DNA from: CAWHYG01 sp963833505
GTDB taxonomy: Bacteria > Eisenbacteria > RBG-16-71-46 > CAIMUX01
Reading direction: 5' to 3'
Assembly: GCA_963833505.1 (NCBI GenBank)
Contig: CAWHYG010000007.1
Span: forward strand, 1,798,001 to 1,862,000
Length of the DNA stretch: 64,000 nucleotides
Shown: positions 37,901-48,050 of the stretch, in pieces
Layout: each line of letters starts with the position of its first letter
Position numbering within the stretch: position 1 is the stretch's first letter
Notes under the pieces: generated by a model
Database searches by the model: none
Told to the model about the DNA's origin: nothing
What the model saw: the letters and a program-made list of their open reading frames with translations, nothing else
Translations under genes and position numbers: made by a program

Positions 37901-39892
37901 CCCAACTTCCGCAGTTCGAGCCGGATTTTCGGTATTTTCGGGGCTGACGAGCGCGTAACTCGTTGGCCCGGCGTTCCGGGGGCCGTAAATCTCGATGTAG
38001 TGCCGACCTACCCCGTTGCACCGGCCTGCTTGCGGGTTTAGATCTGAGGGTCGGAGAACAGGGATGTACCTTCGGCACTCGACCCGGCGCAAAGACGGCA
38101 AGACGCACATCTACTGGCGTCTGGTCCGATCGGTCCGTCGCAACGGGAAGGTGATTCAGGAGACGGTAGCCCAGCTTGGCGAACTGGACGCGCGGGGACG
38201 GGCCGACGCTCGGGCACTGGCTCAGGCGATCACGGGGCGGCCGCGGCAACCGGAGCTGTTCGAGGACCGATCCGAGAATGTCGCAGTTCCTGTGCAACTG
38301 AATCGGATCCGTATCGAGCGGGGTCGATCCTTCGGTGACGTGTGGCTGGGTTGGACACTTTGGCGGGCGTTGCATCTGGACGAGGTTTGCCGGGAGCTGA
38401 TTCCGGAAGGTCGAGAAGGCGCCCCCTGGCCGTTGATCGCCGCGATCCTGGTGATCGCGCGTCTTTGTCAGCCTTCGAGCGAGTTGTCTATAGCCGAGAC
38501 CTGGTACCGGGGCACGGCCTTGGAGGATCTGCTGGGCCTGGAAAGCGAGCGGATCAACGACGACCGGCTCTATCGGGCTCTGGATCGACTCCTACCCCAT
38601 AAGCGCGAGATCGAACAGCACCTGGTGCGCCGGCTGGGTGAACTCTTTGTGCTCGACTACGACCTTCTCCTTTATGACGTGACCAGCACCTACTTCGAGG
38701 GACTGGCGGTGCAGAACCCCCTGGCTCAGCGGGGATACAGCCGGGATCACCGGCCGGACTGCAAGCAGGTATGTATCGCCCTGGTGGTCACGCGCGAGGG
38801 GATGCCACTCGGCTATGAGGTCTTCCCGGGCAATCGGACCGACGTCACGACCGTGGAAGAGATCGTGGAAACGATGGAGGAGCGCTTCGGCTTGGCCAAG
38901 CGGATCTGGGTAATGGACCGCGGCATGACCAGCGCGGAGAACCTGGAGTGGCTGCAGCAGACCGGACGACGCTATCTGATCGGAACCCCTCGCGGAGAGG
39001 TGAGGAAGTGGAGCCGCCAAATCTCCGAAGCGGGTGACTGGAGAACGGTGCGGGAGGGGCTCGAGGTTAAGCTCTGCCGCGGTCCCGACGGTAAGGAGAC
39101 CTTCGTGCTCTGTCGATCGGCCGACCGGCAGGTCAAGGAACAGGCCATGCACCAACGCTTCTGCACCCGCCTCGAAGAAGGGCTACGCCGGATGGGAAAT
39201 CGTATCGAGCGAGCCCGAACCGTTCTCGATCGCGGGAAGATCGAGCGACAGATCGGACGACTTCTGGAACGCAACGCACGTTCCGCCGGCCGCTACCGCA
39301 TCTCGCTGTCCGGGGATCCCGCTCGAGCTTCACGCTTGAGCCTGAACTGGTCCGTACAACCTGAGTGGGACGAATGGGCCAAGTACAGCGAAGGCGCCTA
39401 CATCTTGCGAACCAACATCGCCGACTGGACGCCGGAATCGCTCTGGACGACCTACATCCAGCTGACTCAGGCGGAGGCCGCCTTCCGCATTCACAAGAGC
39501 GACCTCTCCCTGCGTCCGATCTGGCATCAGAAGGCCGAACGGGTCCAGGCCCACATCCTGGTCTGCTTCCTCTCCTATGTCTTGTGGAAGACCTTGGAGC
39601 AATGGCAGAGCCGGGCGGGACTGGGCCACAGCCCGCGGACCGTGCTGCAGGAGCTGAGCCGGATCCAGAGCTCGGACGTTGTGCTTCCCACCGCCGATGG
39701 GACCGGTCGGGAGCTGCGCATTCGATGCGTCGTCCGACCGGAGAAAGCCCAGGCCATCCTGCTCGATCGCCTGGGCCTGACGCTGCCGGAGCGGCTCAAG
39801 ATCCCGGCCCACCTGGCCAAAATGTAGTGCCGACTTCGACCGCTAAGTCGTTGAAAAACCTAGTTTCGACCCCTCGAACTGCGGAAGTTGGG
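37901..39892 (+). mobile_element. IS1634-family insertion sequence (1,992 bp)
   Basis: Terminal inverted repeats of 20 perfect bases: CCCAACTTCCGCAGTTCGAG at 37901-37920 and its complement at 39873-39892. CTAG flanks both ends (37897-37900, 39893-39896). The interrupted gene is restored only if one CTAG is kept, so CTAG is target duplication, not element. It contains one full transposase gene. Confidence 0.92.
38064..39827 (+). CDS. IS1634-family transposase
   Basis: ATG 38064 (587 residues) begins MYLRHSTRRKDGKTHIYWRL, the conserved IS1634 N-terminus. The IS4-like DDE core shows D in LLYDVTSTYFEG, D in IWVMDRGMTS and E in TQAEAAFRIHKSDL, the last being the usual Y/E-region, followed by RPIWHQKAERVQAHILVCFL. 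The gene is intact. It moves the element at 37901-39892. Confidence 0.95.
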   Translation: MYLRHSTRRKDGKTHIYWRLVRSVRRNGKVIQETVAQLGELDARGRADARALAQAITGRPRQPELFEDRSENVAVPVQLNRIRIERGRSFGDVWLGWTLWRALHLDEVCRELIPEGREGAPWPLIAAILVIARLCQPSSELSIAETWYRGTALEDLLGLESERINDDRLYRALDRLLPHKREIEQHLVRRLGELFVLDYDLLLYDVTSTYFEGLAVQNPLAQRGYSRDHRPDCKQVCIALVVTREGMPLGYEVFPGNRTDVTTVEEIVETMEERFGLAKRIWVMDRGMTSAENLEWLQQTGRRYLIGTPRGEVRKWSRQISEAGDWRTVREGLEVKLCRGPDGKETFVLCRSADRQVKEQAMHQRFCTRLEEGLRRMGNRIERARTVLDRGKIERQIGRLLERNARSAGRYRISLSGDPARASRLSLNWSVQPEWDEWAKYSEGAYILRTNIADWTPESLWTTYIQLTQAEAAFRIHKSDLSLRPIWHQKAERVQAHILVCFLSYVLWKTLEQWQSRAGLGHSPRTVLQELSRIQSSDVVLPTADGTGRELRIRCVVRPEKAQAILLDRLGLTLPERLKIPAHLAKM

Positions 39893-40914
39893 CTAGCATC
39901 CTTCGATTCTCGGTTGGCGAAGCGACGCTTGTGTGGGCCGTCCCCGACGCCGAAATTGAGTGCCGTCGGCCGGTTGATGCGGTGCAAATCCTCGATGAGA
40001 TAATAGAGCGACACCGTGCCCGGCGAGAGGTCAGCCATTTGCTCGTCAAACCCCGTCTCGGCGAATTGATAGACACCGCCGTACTGATAACCGATGACGA
40101 ACGCGCAGGGCTTTGCGTCAGCCTCGAGCAAGTAGGAGCGGAGCATGCCCTGTCCGGCCAGATCATAGAGAGCTCCGATCTCGCTCTCGGATGGCGACAT
40201 GCGCGGCCCGGCGACCCGATTTTGCCAGGTCCGAACGCGAACTTTACCCACCGACGCGAGAAATGCCTCGACCTGCCCCTGTTCTTCGATCCTGGTGAAG
40301 CGGAGCTGGCCGCCCTGCTTCTCGAGATCGCGGATCTGTCGCCGCAGGGTGTTGCGCGTCTTGCCCTTCATCTGCGCGAGATAGCCGTCGAAGCGGTCGG
40401 CAAGCTCAATCCAGCGCCATGGCCGGCTTTCCCGGGGCACGTAGGTCAACCAGGGACGCTTTCCTTGGGAGTCAGTTCCGAGAATGGTCCAGCATTCGCT
40501 GTCGAGAGGGAGGGCGTCGAAGTAGAGGGCGTCGCAATCGGGAAACGCGCGATGAATTCCCTCGACCAGCTCGGCGAGAAGCTGGGGATTTCCGGCCAGC
40601 ATTGGTTGGCTCCCCAGGACGTCGGCGATCACCAGCTTTGCCCGCGCCAGGGGCCGGGCCGCAACCTCGTAGCTCAGGGTCGCGTTGCGGATCTCGAGCG
40701 GGCAAACGCCCAGGATCCGGCCGGCTTCCCCTGACAGGATGACCAGGTGCATGCGGGCGACCGGATTGGTTCGCCGTCGATGCTCGAACCAGTCTGGCGA
40801 GGCATAAACCCGGTTGAGTGGATGGACTTCGACGAGCATCCGCTCCCAGGTGTCACGCAGGCCCGCTTGGCCCTGCACCTCAACCGCAGTTGCGGTCGCA
40901 AAAGAAGCTCCCAA
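39893..40914 (-). pseudogene. GNAT-type (CelD/BcsL-like) acetyltransferase, interrupted by IS1634
   Basis: TTG 40914 is the best start in this frame. Blocks typical of CelD/BcsL and FemAB-like transferases: LVILSGEAGRILGVCPLEIR, CDALYFDALPLDSE, MKGKTRNTLRRQIRDLEKQG, EADAKPCAFVIGYQYGGVYQF and LNFGVGDGPHKRRFANR. At ESKDA the gene meets the insertion sequence; the present frame reads into it to 39796. The last 40 codons are at 37776-37896. The family acts in exopolysaccharide or peptidyl-lipid modification, which fits the flippase and ATP-grasp genes nearby. Function is lost unless the element excises precisely. Confidence 0.85.
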
Positions 40915-41089
40915 TGTACCTGTCCTCTCGAGAGTTCCGCCAGGTCCCCTTCACGCCGCTAGGCGGATACCGAGAGTAGTATCGCGAGCCGCGCCATGAA
41001 AGACCTCGAATCGCTTTCATGAAAGCCCGAACAGAGCTCAAGCTGCCGGAATCGATGTGGGGCTCGACAAGCACGACACCTCGCGATCA

Positions 41090-41400
41090 GTTTGGCGAGC
41101 CAGAGGACGCCTTCAACATCTACTTCGGCGGCGATCTCCGGGTCCTCGACCTCTCCACGCGCTCCGCGCGTCGCCTGCTCGAGGAGGCCTTTCATGCCGC
41201 CATGTCTCCCGACCGATCCCGCCTGGTTCTTCTTCATCTCGCGCGAGGGGCGGCTCGGCGTCTGGTCCGTCGAGGTCGCCGACGGACGCCTCACGCGCCT
41301 CACCGGGCGAGTGGGGATCGATGTGAGCCCGTTCTACGCTCCCCACGGCACGCGGATTGCCCACCAATCGGCCGCTTTCGGCCCACAAAAGAGATTGATC
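41090..41400 (+). pseudogene. Remnant of a TolB/PD40-type beta-propeller gene
   Basis: In one frame: EDAFNIYFGGDLRVLDLSTRSARRLLEEAFHAAMSPDRSRLV. After a shift near 41225: FFISREGRLGVWSVEVADGRLTRLTGRVGIDVSPFYAPHGTRIAH. These are two successive PD40 repeats (xSPDGSRLVF, LWVVDVxxGxLTRLT). No start, no intact repeats on either side and a frame change mark it as dead. The rest of 40915-41577 holds no recognised gene. Confidence 0.6.
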
Positions 41401-41577
41401 TTACGCCCCCTGTTCGTCAACAATCGATTGCGTCACTCGATGGTGGTGTGCGAGGAACAGCGGGACATCCAATTGTCTTTCCGACTCCCGCGGCCGCGCC
41501 GACCCGTCTGCTCGGAACGACAAAGGAGGGCGTGCCGTTAGGGTGGCCTGACCCTGACCCGCGCCAGGTGCGCTCCC

Positions 41578-42822
41578 GTGAAATCTGACAGGCTCCAGAC
41601 CCGGAATCCAGCCATCGTGATTGACTTGGGTGTGAACGGTCTCGGCGTCGTCCGCAGCCTGGGCCGACAGGGGGTCAGGGTCTTCGGAGTGATCTTTGCC
41701 GAGCGCGGGGTGGCACGTTACTCGCGCTACTGCGAGGTCGTGGACCCGCCGGAAGGCGGGGCCAACGAGGCCGAATTCCTGTCGCACCTCCAGGCCCTGT
41801 GCCAACGCATGAACGCGCCGCCGGTGCTGTTCCCTACCACGGACGAATCTGCGGCCGTGCTCTCCAGGTACGAGGAGGATCTGGCCACCAAGGCTCTGTT
41901 CGTAATTCCTGAACGGCGCACGATGCTCGATATCCTGAACAAGGACGGGACGAAGCGGCTCGCCGTCGAGCACGGCATTCAGATTCCGACCACCCACCTG
42001 GCCTCGTCGTTTACGCACCTATGTGACATAGCGCCGCGGATGCATTATCCGATCTTGTTCAAGCCCCGGAACCAGTACTCTGTCCGTCTGCCCGGGCGCG
42101 CCAAGAATATCACCTTCCACGAACTGTCTGAGCTGACGACTTTCTTTGCGGTGTATCCACACCTGGCGTCCGAAGGGGTCTTCCAGGAGATTATCCTGGG
42201 TGGAGATGGTCACATCCTTGTTTGCGCCACATACCTGGATCGCAATTCAGAACCGTTGGCGGTGTACACGGGACGGAAAATCCGCCAGCTTCAGCCAGAC
42301 TACGGCATCACCAGCTATGGGATCAGCGAGAACCTCCCGGGAATCGCCGACATGACAATAGGCTTCCTTGAGCGAATACGCTACAGAGGGCTGGCCGCGG
42401 TCGAATACGTGCAGGACCGGAACACCGGTCTGGTGTATTTTCTTGAGATCAACGGACGCTCATACTATCATAACTCGCTCTTCCTATCTTGTGGCATCAA
42501 TCTCCCCTGGATCGCTTACCTCGACGCCGTGCGACATCCGATGCTGACCCGCGAGGTCATGCCCCGACAGAGATACGGCTTGAGGTGGCTTGACTTCGCG
42601 CGAGACGCTCGATCCTTTCGCCTGAAACACGCCCAAGGGCGACTCGGTTGGGGACCTTGGCTCAGATCGCTGGTTCAGGCTCGCTCGTTTGCCGTGTTCG
42701 CGCTCGACGATCTTCGGCCGTTTTCGCGTGGCGGGACGAAAATCGTATGGTGGCAGGTCCAGAAAGGCATAAACCGCCTCCGCGCCCATTGTGCGTCCCG
42801 AAAACCCGAATGGCCAGGTTGA
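41578..42822 (+). CDS. ATP-grasp enzyme, carbamoyl-phosphate synthase-like
   Basis: The protein has 414 residues from GTG 41578. The N-terminal part AIVIDLGVNGLGVVRSLGRQGVRVFGV is the pre-ATP-grasp fold; ILFKPRNQYSVRLPGRAKNI begins the ATP-binding grasp. Metal-ligand residues appear in YRGLAAVEYVQDRNTG and YFLEINGRSYYHNSL (EINGR is the conserved E-x-N-x-R). Proteins of this type join an amino acid or carboxylate to an acceptor, as in D-aspartate ligase and capsule-locus enzymes. The substrate is unknown. It shares the island with the flippase and split acetyltransferase. The gene is intact. Confidence 0.85.
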   Translation: MKSDRLQTRNPAIVIDLGVNGLGVVRSLGRQGVRVFGVIFAERGVARYSRYCEVVDPPEGGANEAEFLSHLQALCQRMNAPPVLFPTTDESAAVLSRYEEDLATKALFVIPERRTMLDILNKDGTKRLAVEHGIQIPTTHLASSFTHLCDIAPRMHYPILFKPRNQYSVRLPGRAKNITFHELSELTTFFAVYPHLASEGVFQEIILGGDGHILVCATYLDRNSEPLAVYTGRKIRQLQPDYGITSYGISENLPGIADMTIGFLERIRYRGLAAVEYVQDRNTGLVYFLEINGRSYYHNSLFLSCGINLPWIAYLDAVRHPMLTREVMPRQRYGLRWLDFARDARSFRLKHAQGRLGWGPWLRSLVQARSFAVFALDDLRPFSRGGTKIVWWQVQKGINRLRAHCASRKPEWPG

Positions 42823-42971
42823 AAGGTCCTTTCGGCCTGGCCCCCCCGGCGCTGCCGGTGCGCTCCGTTACATCCCCCGGTCGGCCGGGAATCGGCTTCT
42901 CGAACCGAGTCAACTCGCGACGTCGAGCCGGATTACCCCTCGTTCCTATTCTCTCACCCTAAACCCGACTC

Positions 42972-43585
42972 TGGTACGACGCCTCGGTCGTCCAAGTCGG
43001 TCCACCCACGCTTGGGCGTGGGTGAGCACCTCAACCGCGAAGAAATCGGCGGCTGCGATCGCACCCCAATGCAACCTCAGGAAGCGCCTCCCAGGACGTG
43101 CCCTTGCGACGCACCGTAGCCGACTCGATTCCGTTGGCCGCCAGGATCCGCTTGATGGTATTCCGGCCGACCTCGTGGCCGAGGTTGCGCAAAGCGCCGC
43201 GGATCCGGGTGCAGCCCCAGCTCGGATTCTCCCGAGCCATCATTCGATTCTCCTCCAGGAGATACTCGATGACGTCCTGCTGGCGGCGGTTCTCCCAGCC
43301 GGCGAAGGTCATCAATGGAAATCGAAGTGGAAGCGTGTTCATGGGCGGAAGCGTACCCTGCCCGGGTCGCAAATCGTTTGGAAAGAGCCGAAGAGCCCAA
43401 TCATAATCGATTGTGCTTCCGTCAGTTCCATCGAGCTGACTTATGGCACACCGCGGGATGGCGGCTGGAACGCGACGCTGCGGACGGCAGACGGGTAGCC
43501 AGCTACGATCCCCGGGGCGGCCAGAGGATCCGTCCGGTTTGATCTGCACCATCGATGCATCCCGATCGTGGTACGATGCCTCGGT
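42972..43585. repeat. 17-bp direct repeats flanking a transposase remnant
   Basis: TGGTACGACGCCTCGGT at 42972-42988 and TGGTACGATGCCTCGGT at 43569-43585 differ at one base and bracket the remnant at 43031-43342. The region 42823-43737 holds no intact gene. A hairpin (CACCCACGC with GCGTGGGTG, about 43001-43024) sits just inside the left repeat. Confidence 0.5.
43031..43342 (-). pseudogene. Remnant of an IS481/rve-type transposase
   Basis: From ATG 43342: LPLRFPLMTFAGWENRRQQDVIEYLLEENR, then directly RMMARENPSWGCTRIRGALRNLGHEVGRNTIKRILAANGIE. These are the N-terminal helices and the pre-core HTH of a common integrase-type transposase. The segment that normally separates them is missing, and the catalytic core is absent. 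A deletion remnant. Confidence 0.7.
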
Positions 43586-43737
43586 GATCGGCGGAAAGGG
43601 TCGGCGCGGACCCGCCCTTCCTGCTGTAGTGCTTGTCGCTCGACGGCCGTTCCTTGATGTTCGACCTGGGGAAGCCGTGCGCCGGCCGGCCGCGGAGTTC
43701 GGAGCTTCCCCCAGGCGCGCTCTCGGAGGAGGAACTG

Positions 43738-46585
43738 ATGATGGCGAAACCCGCCGGTTTGAGGGTCGTTTCCCTTGTCCTGGCCCTGGCGGTGATCTCG
43801 GTCTTCATTCCGGTCGTGATCCACGCGGCGCACGCCGCGGCGGGGCACAGGAATCCTCCTCCGGCGCCGGTCGCGCCCGCCGTCCAACCTGAGCCGGGGT
43901 TCTCCGCCGCGCCCGTCCTCCGGCCGGATCCGGGGATCACCGCCACGCCCGGGGCCGGACCCGACGGTCCCATGGACGGAGCCTTGCGCTGCTCCCGGGC
44001 CAAGATCGCGTACTACACACACCTCAAGAACAAGCTGAGCGTTCAGAACCAGCTGCAGGAGCCGACCCCGAATCAAGCGGCGTGGGATGCGCGCTACTAC
44101 GACCTGAACCTCACCCTGATCCCATCCCAGAAGAGCATTTCCGGCACGGTCACGATCTACGGAACGGTCACGGCCGGGCCGATCGACTCCGTCGAGCTCA
44201 ACCTGAGCGACAGCCTGGCGGTGTCGGCGACCACGGTCCACACCGCTTCCGGCGACAGCGTCGTTTCCTTCCGGCACGCCTCCGACGTCCTCGACGTCTC
44301 CCTGGGACGGTTCTACGAAACCAATGAGACCTTCCGGATCGCAGTCACATACGCCGGCCATCCGGGGGACCCGAGCGTCTTCTCCTTCACCGAGGACCTG
44401 CCCGCACCTCCCGCCCCCCCGCAGCCGGTGATCTGGACCATGAGCGAGCCCTTCGGCGCGCGCACCTGGTGGCCGTGCAAGGACTATCCCGAGGACAAGC
44501 CCGACTCGGTCGACGTCCGGGTCCAGGCGCCCGGCGGCTTCCGGATCGTGAGCAACGGCACCCTCAAGCAGGAAACCCAGAACGAGAACTTCTCCTTCGC
44601 CTGGTGGCACGAACGGCATCCGATCGCGACCTACCTCGTGTCGCTGGCCCTGTCCGCTTATCACCTGGATACCGACTGGTACGTGTCGGCGGCGGCCGAC
44701 TCGATGAAGCTGTATTTCTACGAATTCCCCGACCCGGCCAATCTGGCCGCCTGGGACACCATCCGGGTCAAGGTCAAGGACATGATCCGCAGCGACGCCG
44801 ACCACTACGGGGAATACCCCTTCCTGGACGAGAAGTACGGCCATGCCGACTGGACCTGGGGCGGCGGCGAGGAGAACCAGACCATCGCCAGCATGGGCGG
44901 CGCCGATGAGATCATGGCCGCCCATGAGCTGACCCACCAGTGGTGGGGGGACATGGTGACCTGCCGGGACTTTCACGACATTCTGGTTGAACGAAGGCTT
45001 CGCCACCTACGGAGAGGCGCTCTGGCAGGAGCACGTGGGAGGACCGGAGGCGCTGCAGCAGTACATGCTGGCGATCGAGGAGTTCGGCCCTGGAACCATC
45101 TACGTGCCGGAACTGACCAGTTTCGATCGGATCTTCGACGTGAACCTCTCCTACCGGAAGGCCTCCTGGGTTCTTCACATGCTGCGGCACATCGCCGGAA
45201 GCGATTCGACCTTCTTCCGGATCTATCGCACCTACGGCGAAAAGTACAAGTACTCCACGGCCACGACCGCCGATTTCGAGGCGGTGGCGGAACAGGTCAC
45301 CGGCAAGGACCTGCACGCCTTCTTCCAGGAATGGATCCATGGAGAGGACTTCCCGTCCTACACCTACGACTGGAGCGCGTCGCCCTCGGCCGGAGGATGG
45401 GACCTCTCGGTCCGGCTCCGCCAGCTCCAGACCAACCAGATCTTCACCATGCCGGTCGACATCGCCGTCACCACGCCGGCAGGCGTCCAGACCGAGGTGG
45501 CGCAGAACTCCACCGCCGACTCGACCTACGTCTGGCATCTCACGTCGCAGCCGACCGACGTGAAGATCGATCCGGGTCACTGGATCCTGCGCCGCCTCTT
45601 CGAACCGATTCCCGAAACCACCTTCGAGAAGCCGCTTCTGCTCGTCAACTCGATGCGCTGGAGCCCGTATACCTGGGCTCAGATCCAGGCCGCCTATCAG
45701 GCGCGGGCTTTCACGGGGGACTTCGCGTTCGACTTCTGGGACGTGGAGGACCCGCCCGACGGCGGCTATCCATCCAACCTGCCCCCGCCGATGGGCCACG
45801 GCATCGTACCGGCGTCGGTGCTCGGGCATTACCGGCAGGTCGTCTGGGTGGGACAGTCGGATCCGTCCTACTGGGTCGCCTCGCCCATGTATCGCTATCT
45901 GGAGGCGGGCGGAAACGTCCTGCTCTACGCGGGCGATCCGGGATTTCTCATCGACCCGCCCTACCTCGGCTATCTGGGCATCCAGGTCGCCGACTCGATC
46001 GACGTCACGACGGGAGTGGCCGAGTACCCGGGGTTGACCAACATGCCGATCCAGGGAGACCCACAGAAGCTCAGCGAGTTCCGCCTTCTCCCCGGCTCCA
46101 ATGGCACGTTGCTCTTCGGATCCCAGCCCGGCGCCCAGACGGGCTTCGGCGTCTTCCGCCAGCCGCCCGGTTCCGCCAGGGATGATTCCCATCCCGGCGT
46201 CTTCGCCTTCATCCTGGGCACTCCGTTCGACTGGGATCCGAACGCCTTGCGCGCCAACTCCGAGGTCCTCTTGTCTCGCGTCCTTCCGCCTCAGATCGAG
46301 CCCACCGCGCAGATCCTGTTCGACGCGCCCCGCCCCAATCCGTTCGGCGATCGCGTTTCCCTGCGCTTCTACCTGCCCGCGGCAGGTACGGCCAGGCTGA
46401 CCGTCTGGGATACCGCCGGGCGCCGCGTCCGCGTGCTCAGGAACACGCTCTCTCCCGCGGGCTGGAACGGGGAAGTCTGGGACGGCCTCGATGACCAAGG
46501 CCAACGCGTGGCCTCGGGAATCTACTTCACCCGCCTCGAAGTGAACGGGACGGGCTTGAATCGGCGGATCGTGCGGATCCAATAG
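43738..46585 (+). CDS. Second secreted M1-family aminopeptidase with C-terminal sorting domain (frameshifted)
   Basis: ATG 43738 follows GGAGGAACT. Signal peptide (VVSLVLALAVISVFIPVVIHA), Pro-rich linker, M1 domain (YYDLNLTLIPSQKSISGTV), motif WGGGEENQTIASMG in the GAMEN position, zinc site HELTH (about residue 396). One extra T at 44981-44982 separates HDI from WLNEGFATY, which holds the third zinc ligand. Without it the gene has 949 codons. The C-terminus is a FlgD-like domain from PNPFGDRVSLRFYLP to RRIVRIQ. It is clearly a paralogue of the protein at 29295. As sequenced it would lose activity. Confidence 0.9.
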
Positions 46586-46615
46586 TTCGGTCCGAACCCG
46601 CGAACGAATCACGGG

Positions 46616-46648
46616 GGCCGCTCGCCTGACGAGGTGAGCGGCCTTTCT
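46616..46648 (+). terminator. Rho-independent terminator after the second M1 peptidase
   Basis: GGCCGCTCGCC (46616-46626) pairs with GGTGAGCGGCC (46633-46643) across a six-base loop and is followed by TTTCT. Confidence 0.85.
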
Positions 46649-46762
46649 GCTGGCGACGGCTCGAGGCGCGCCGTGGCGGCCCCCAATCCGCGTATCAAGA
46701 GCGCCGCATCCGGGCGTTACCGGTTCCAGAACACGGCCCGCACGTTGCCAGCCGCCTGTCGC

Positions 46763-46791
46763 TTGACAAGCCCCTCCGTGTAGCCTAGCCT
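46763..46791 (+). promoter_or_regulatory. Sigma70-type promoter of the beta-helix lipoprotein gene
   Basis: A perfect TTGACA (46763-46768), a 17-base spacer, then TAGCCT (46786-46791), 45 bases before ATG 46836. Confidence 0.6.
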
Positions 46792-46835
46792 TCTATCGGC
46801 GGTGTACAGCCGTTCGATCCATCGAGGAGGGTACG

Positions 46836-48038
46836 ATGACGAGATCAGGGATCCTGGCCGCGGCTGGCGCCATCCTGGGGGTTGCAGCGGTCCTGGGGCT
46901 TTCTTCCTGTGGGCCTGAACGCACGACCAATTCCTTGCTGGGCACGACCCGCCTGCATCGGGTTCCTTCCGATTTTTCCACGATCCAGGAGGCCCTGGAC
47001 GCCTCCGTGTCCGGCGATACCGTCCTGGTGGCGGCGGGAACGTACTCCTACGAAGACAACATGGATTTGTCCTTCCAGGGGAAGAACCTGGTGTTGAGAT
47101 CCGAGCGGGGAGCGTCCGAGACGGTGATCGATTGCAAGAGCGAAGCTCGAGGAATCATCTTCTCCCACGGCGAGAGCCGTTCCGCCATCTTCGACGGGTT
47201 CACCATCCAGAACGGCCGGGACGACGGCGGCGCGATCGAATGCATCTCTGCCTCGCCGACGATCCGACATTGCCGGCTGCTGGACAACATCGGACAGGAA
47301 TACGGCGGGGCCATCGCGTGCAGCGGAAACGCTCACCCCCTGATCGAGGACTGCGATCTGATCGGCAACACCGCGCCGTCCCTGTTCGGCCCGGCCGTGT
47401 ACCTTGACGACGCGGCGGGCGTGACGATGGAACGATGCCGCATCGCCGGGAACGACGGGGTCGGCGGGGCGATCGACACCGACCCGAACTACACCGGGCC
47501 GATTGTCCTCATGGACTGCGTCATCACCGGCAACTCGGGCGCCGGTGTGCAAAGCATGTCCACGGATTCGCTCCACGTCGAGAACTGCCTGGTTGCCCGC
47601 AACGGCCAGGGAGGCATCAGTCTGGGACGCGGTCCGGCGCTTGTGAAGGGTTGCACCATTACCCGCAATGGTTCAACGACCCGGGGTGCCGGCATCGACG
47701 CAGGCGGACAACTTACACTCCAGAACACGATTCTCTCCGGCAACACCGCTCCGATGAATGCCGACCTGAACGCGGCCGGCTCCGTGACCTTGACCTGCTG
47801 TCAGTTCAACCCCCATGGGATCGGGACGGACGGCGGCCAGGTGGATTCCCTGGGCCTGCAGGTGCACGGCGATCCGCAATTCTGCGCCCCGCGCACCTGC
47901 CCCGGCGCCGGATCAGAGGTGCCGGACACGACCTCCGCGGGCGACTACACGCTGCGTTCCGACTCTCCCTGCCTCGCCCAGCCCAGTCTCAACGGACGGC
48001 AGATCGGAGCGTTCGGCCAGGGCTGCACGGCGCCCTAG
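46836..48038 (+). CDS. Right-handed beta-helix lipoprotein
   Basis: The protein has 400 residues; ATG 46836 follows GGAGGGTACG. Signal peptide with lipobox LSSC (Cys near residue 25). The sequence VPSDFSTIQEALDASVSGDTVLVAAGTY is the standard opening of pectate-lyase-fold proteins. Repeated turns follow (IRHCRLLDN, IEDCDLIGNTAP, MERCRIAGNDG, ENCLVARNGQG, VKGCTITRNGS, LQNTILSGNTAP). The C-terminus (YTLRSDSPCL, RQIGAFGQGC) is the usual cap. Proteins of this kind are often surface-attached and may bind or cut polysaccharide. No catalytic triad can be assigned. Confidence 0.9.
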   Translation: MTRSGILAAAGAILGVAAVLGLSSCGPERTTNSLLGTTRLHRVPSDFSTIQEALDASVSGDTVLVAAGTYSYEDNMDLSFQGKNLVLRSERGASETVIDCKSEARGIIFSHGESRSAIFDGFTIQNGRDDGGAIECISASPTIRHCRLLDNIGQEYGGAIACSGNAHPLIEDCDLIGNTAPSLFGPAVYLDDAAGVTMERCRIAGNDGVGGAIDTDPNYTGPIVLMDCVITGNSGAGVQSMSTDSLHVENCLVARNGQGGISLGRGPALVKGCTITRNGSTTRGAGIDAGGQLTLQNTILSGNTAPMNADLNAAGSVTLTCCQFNPHGIGTDGGQVDSLGLQVHGDPQFCAPRTCPGAGSEVPDTTSAGDYTLRSDSPCLAQPSLNGRQIGAFGQGCTAP

Positions 48039-48050
48039 CCCGGGGCTAGG
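48034..48050. terminator. Palindrome spanning two convergent stop codons
   Basis: CCTAGCC-CGG-GGCTAGG contains the TAG stop of the beta-helix gene and, on the other strand, the TAG stop of the DUF2723 gene. It could serve as a small bidirectional hairpin, but there is no T tract. Confidence 0.3.
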
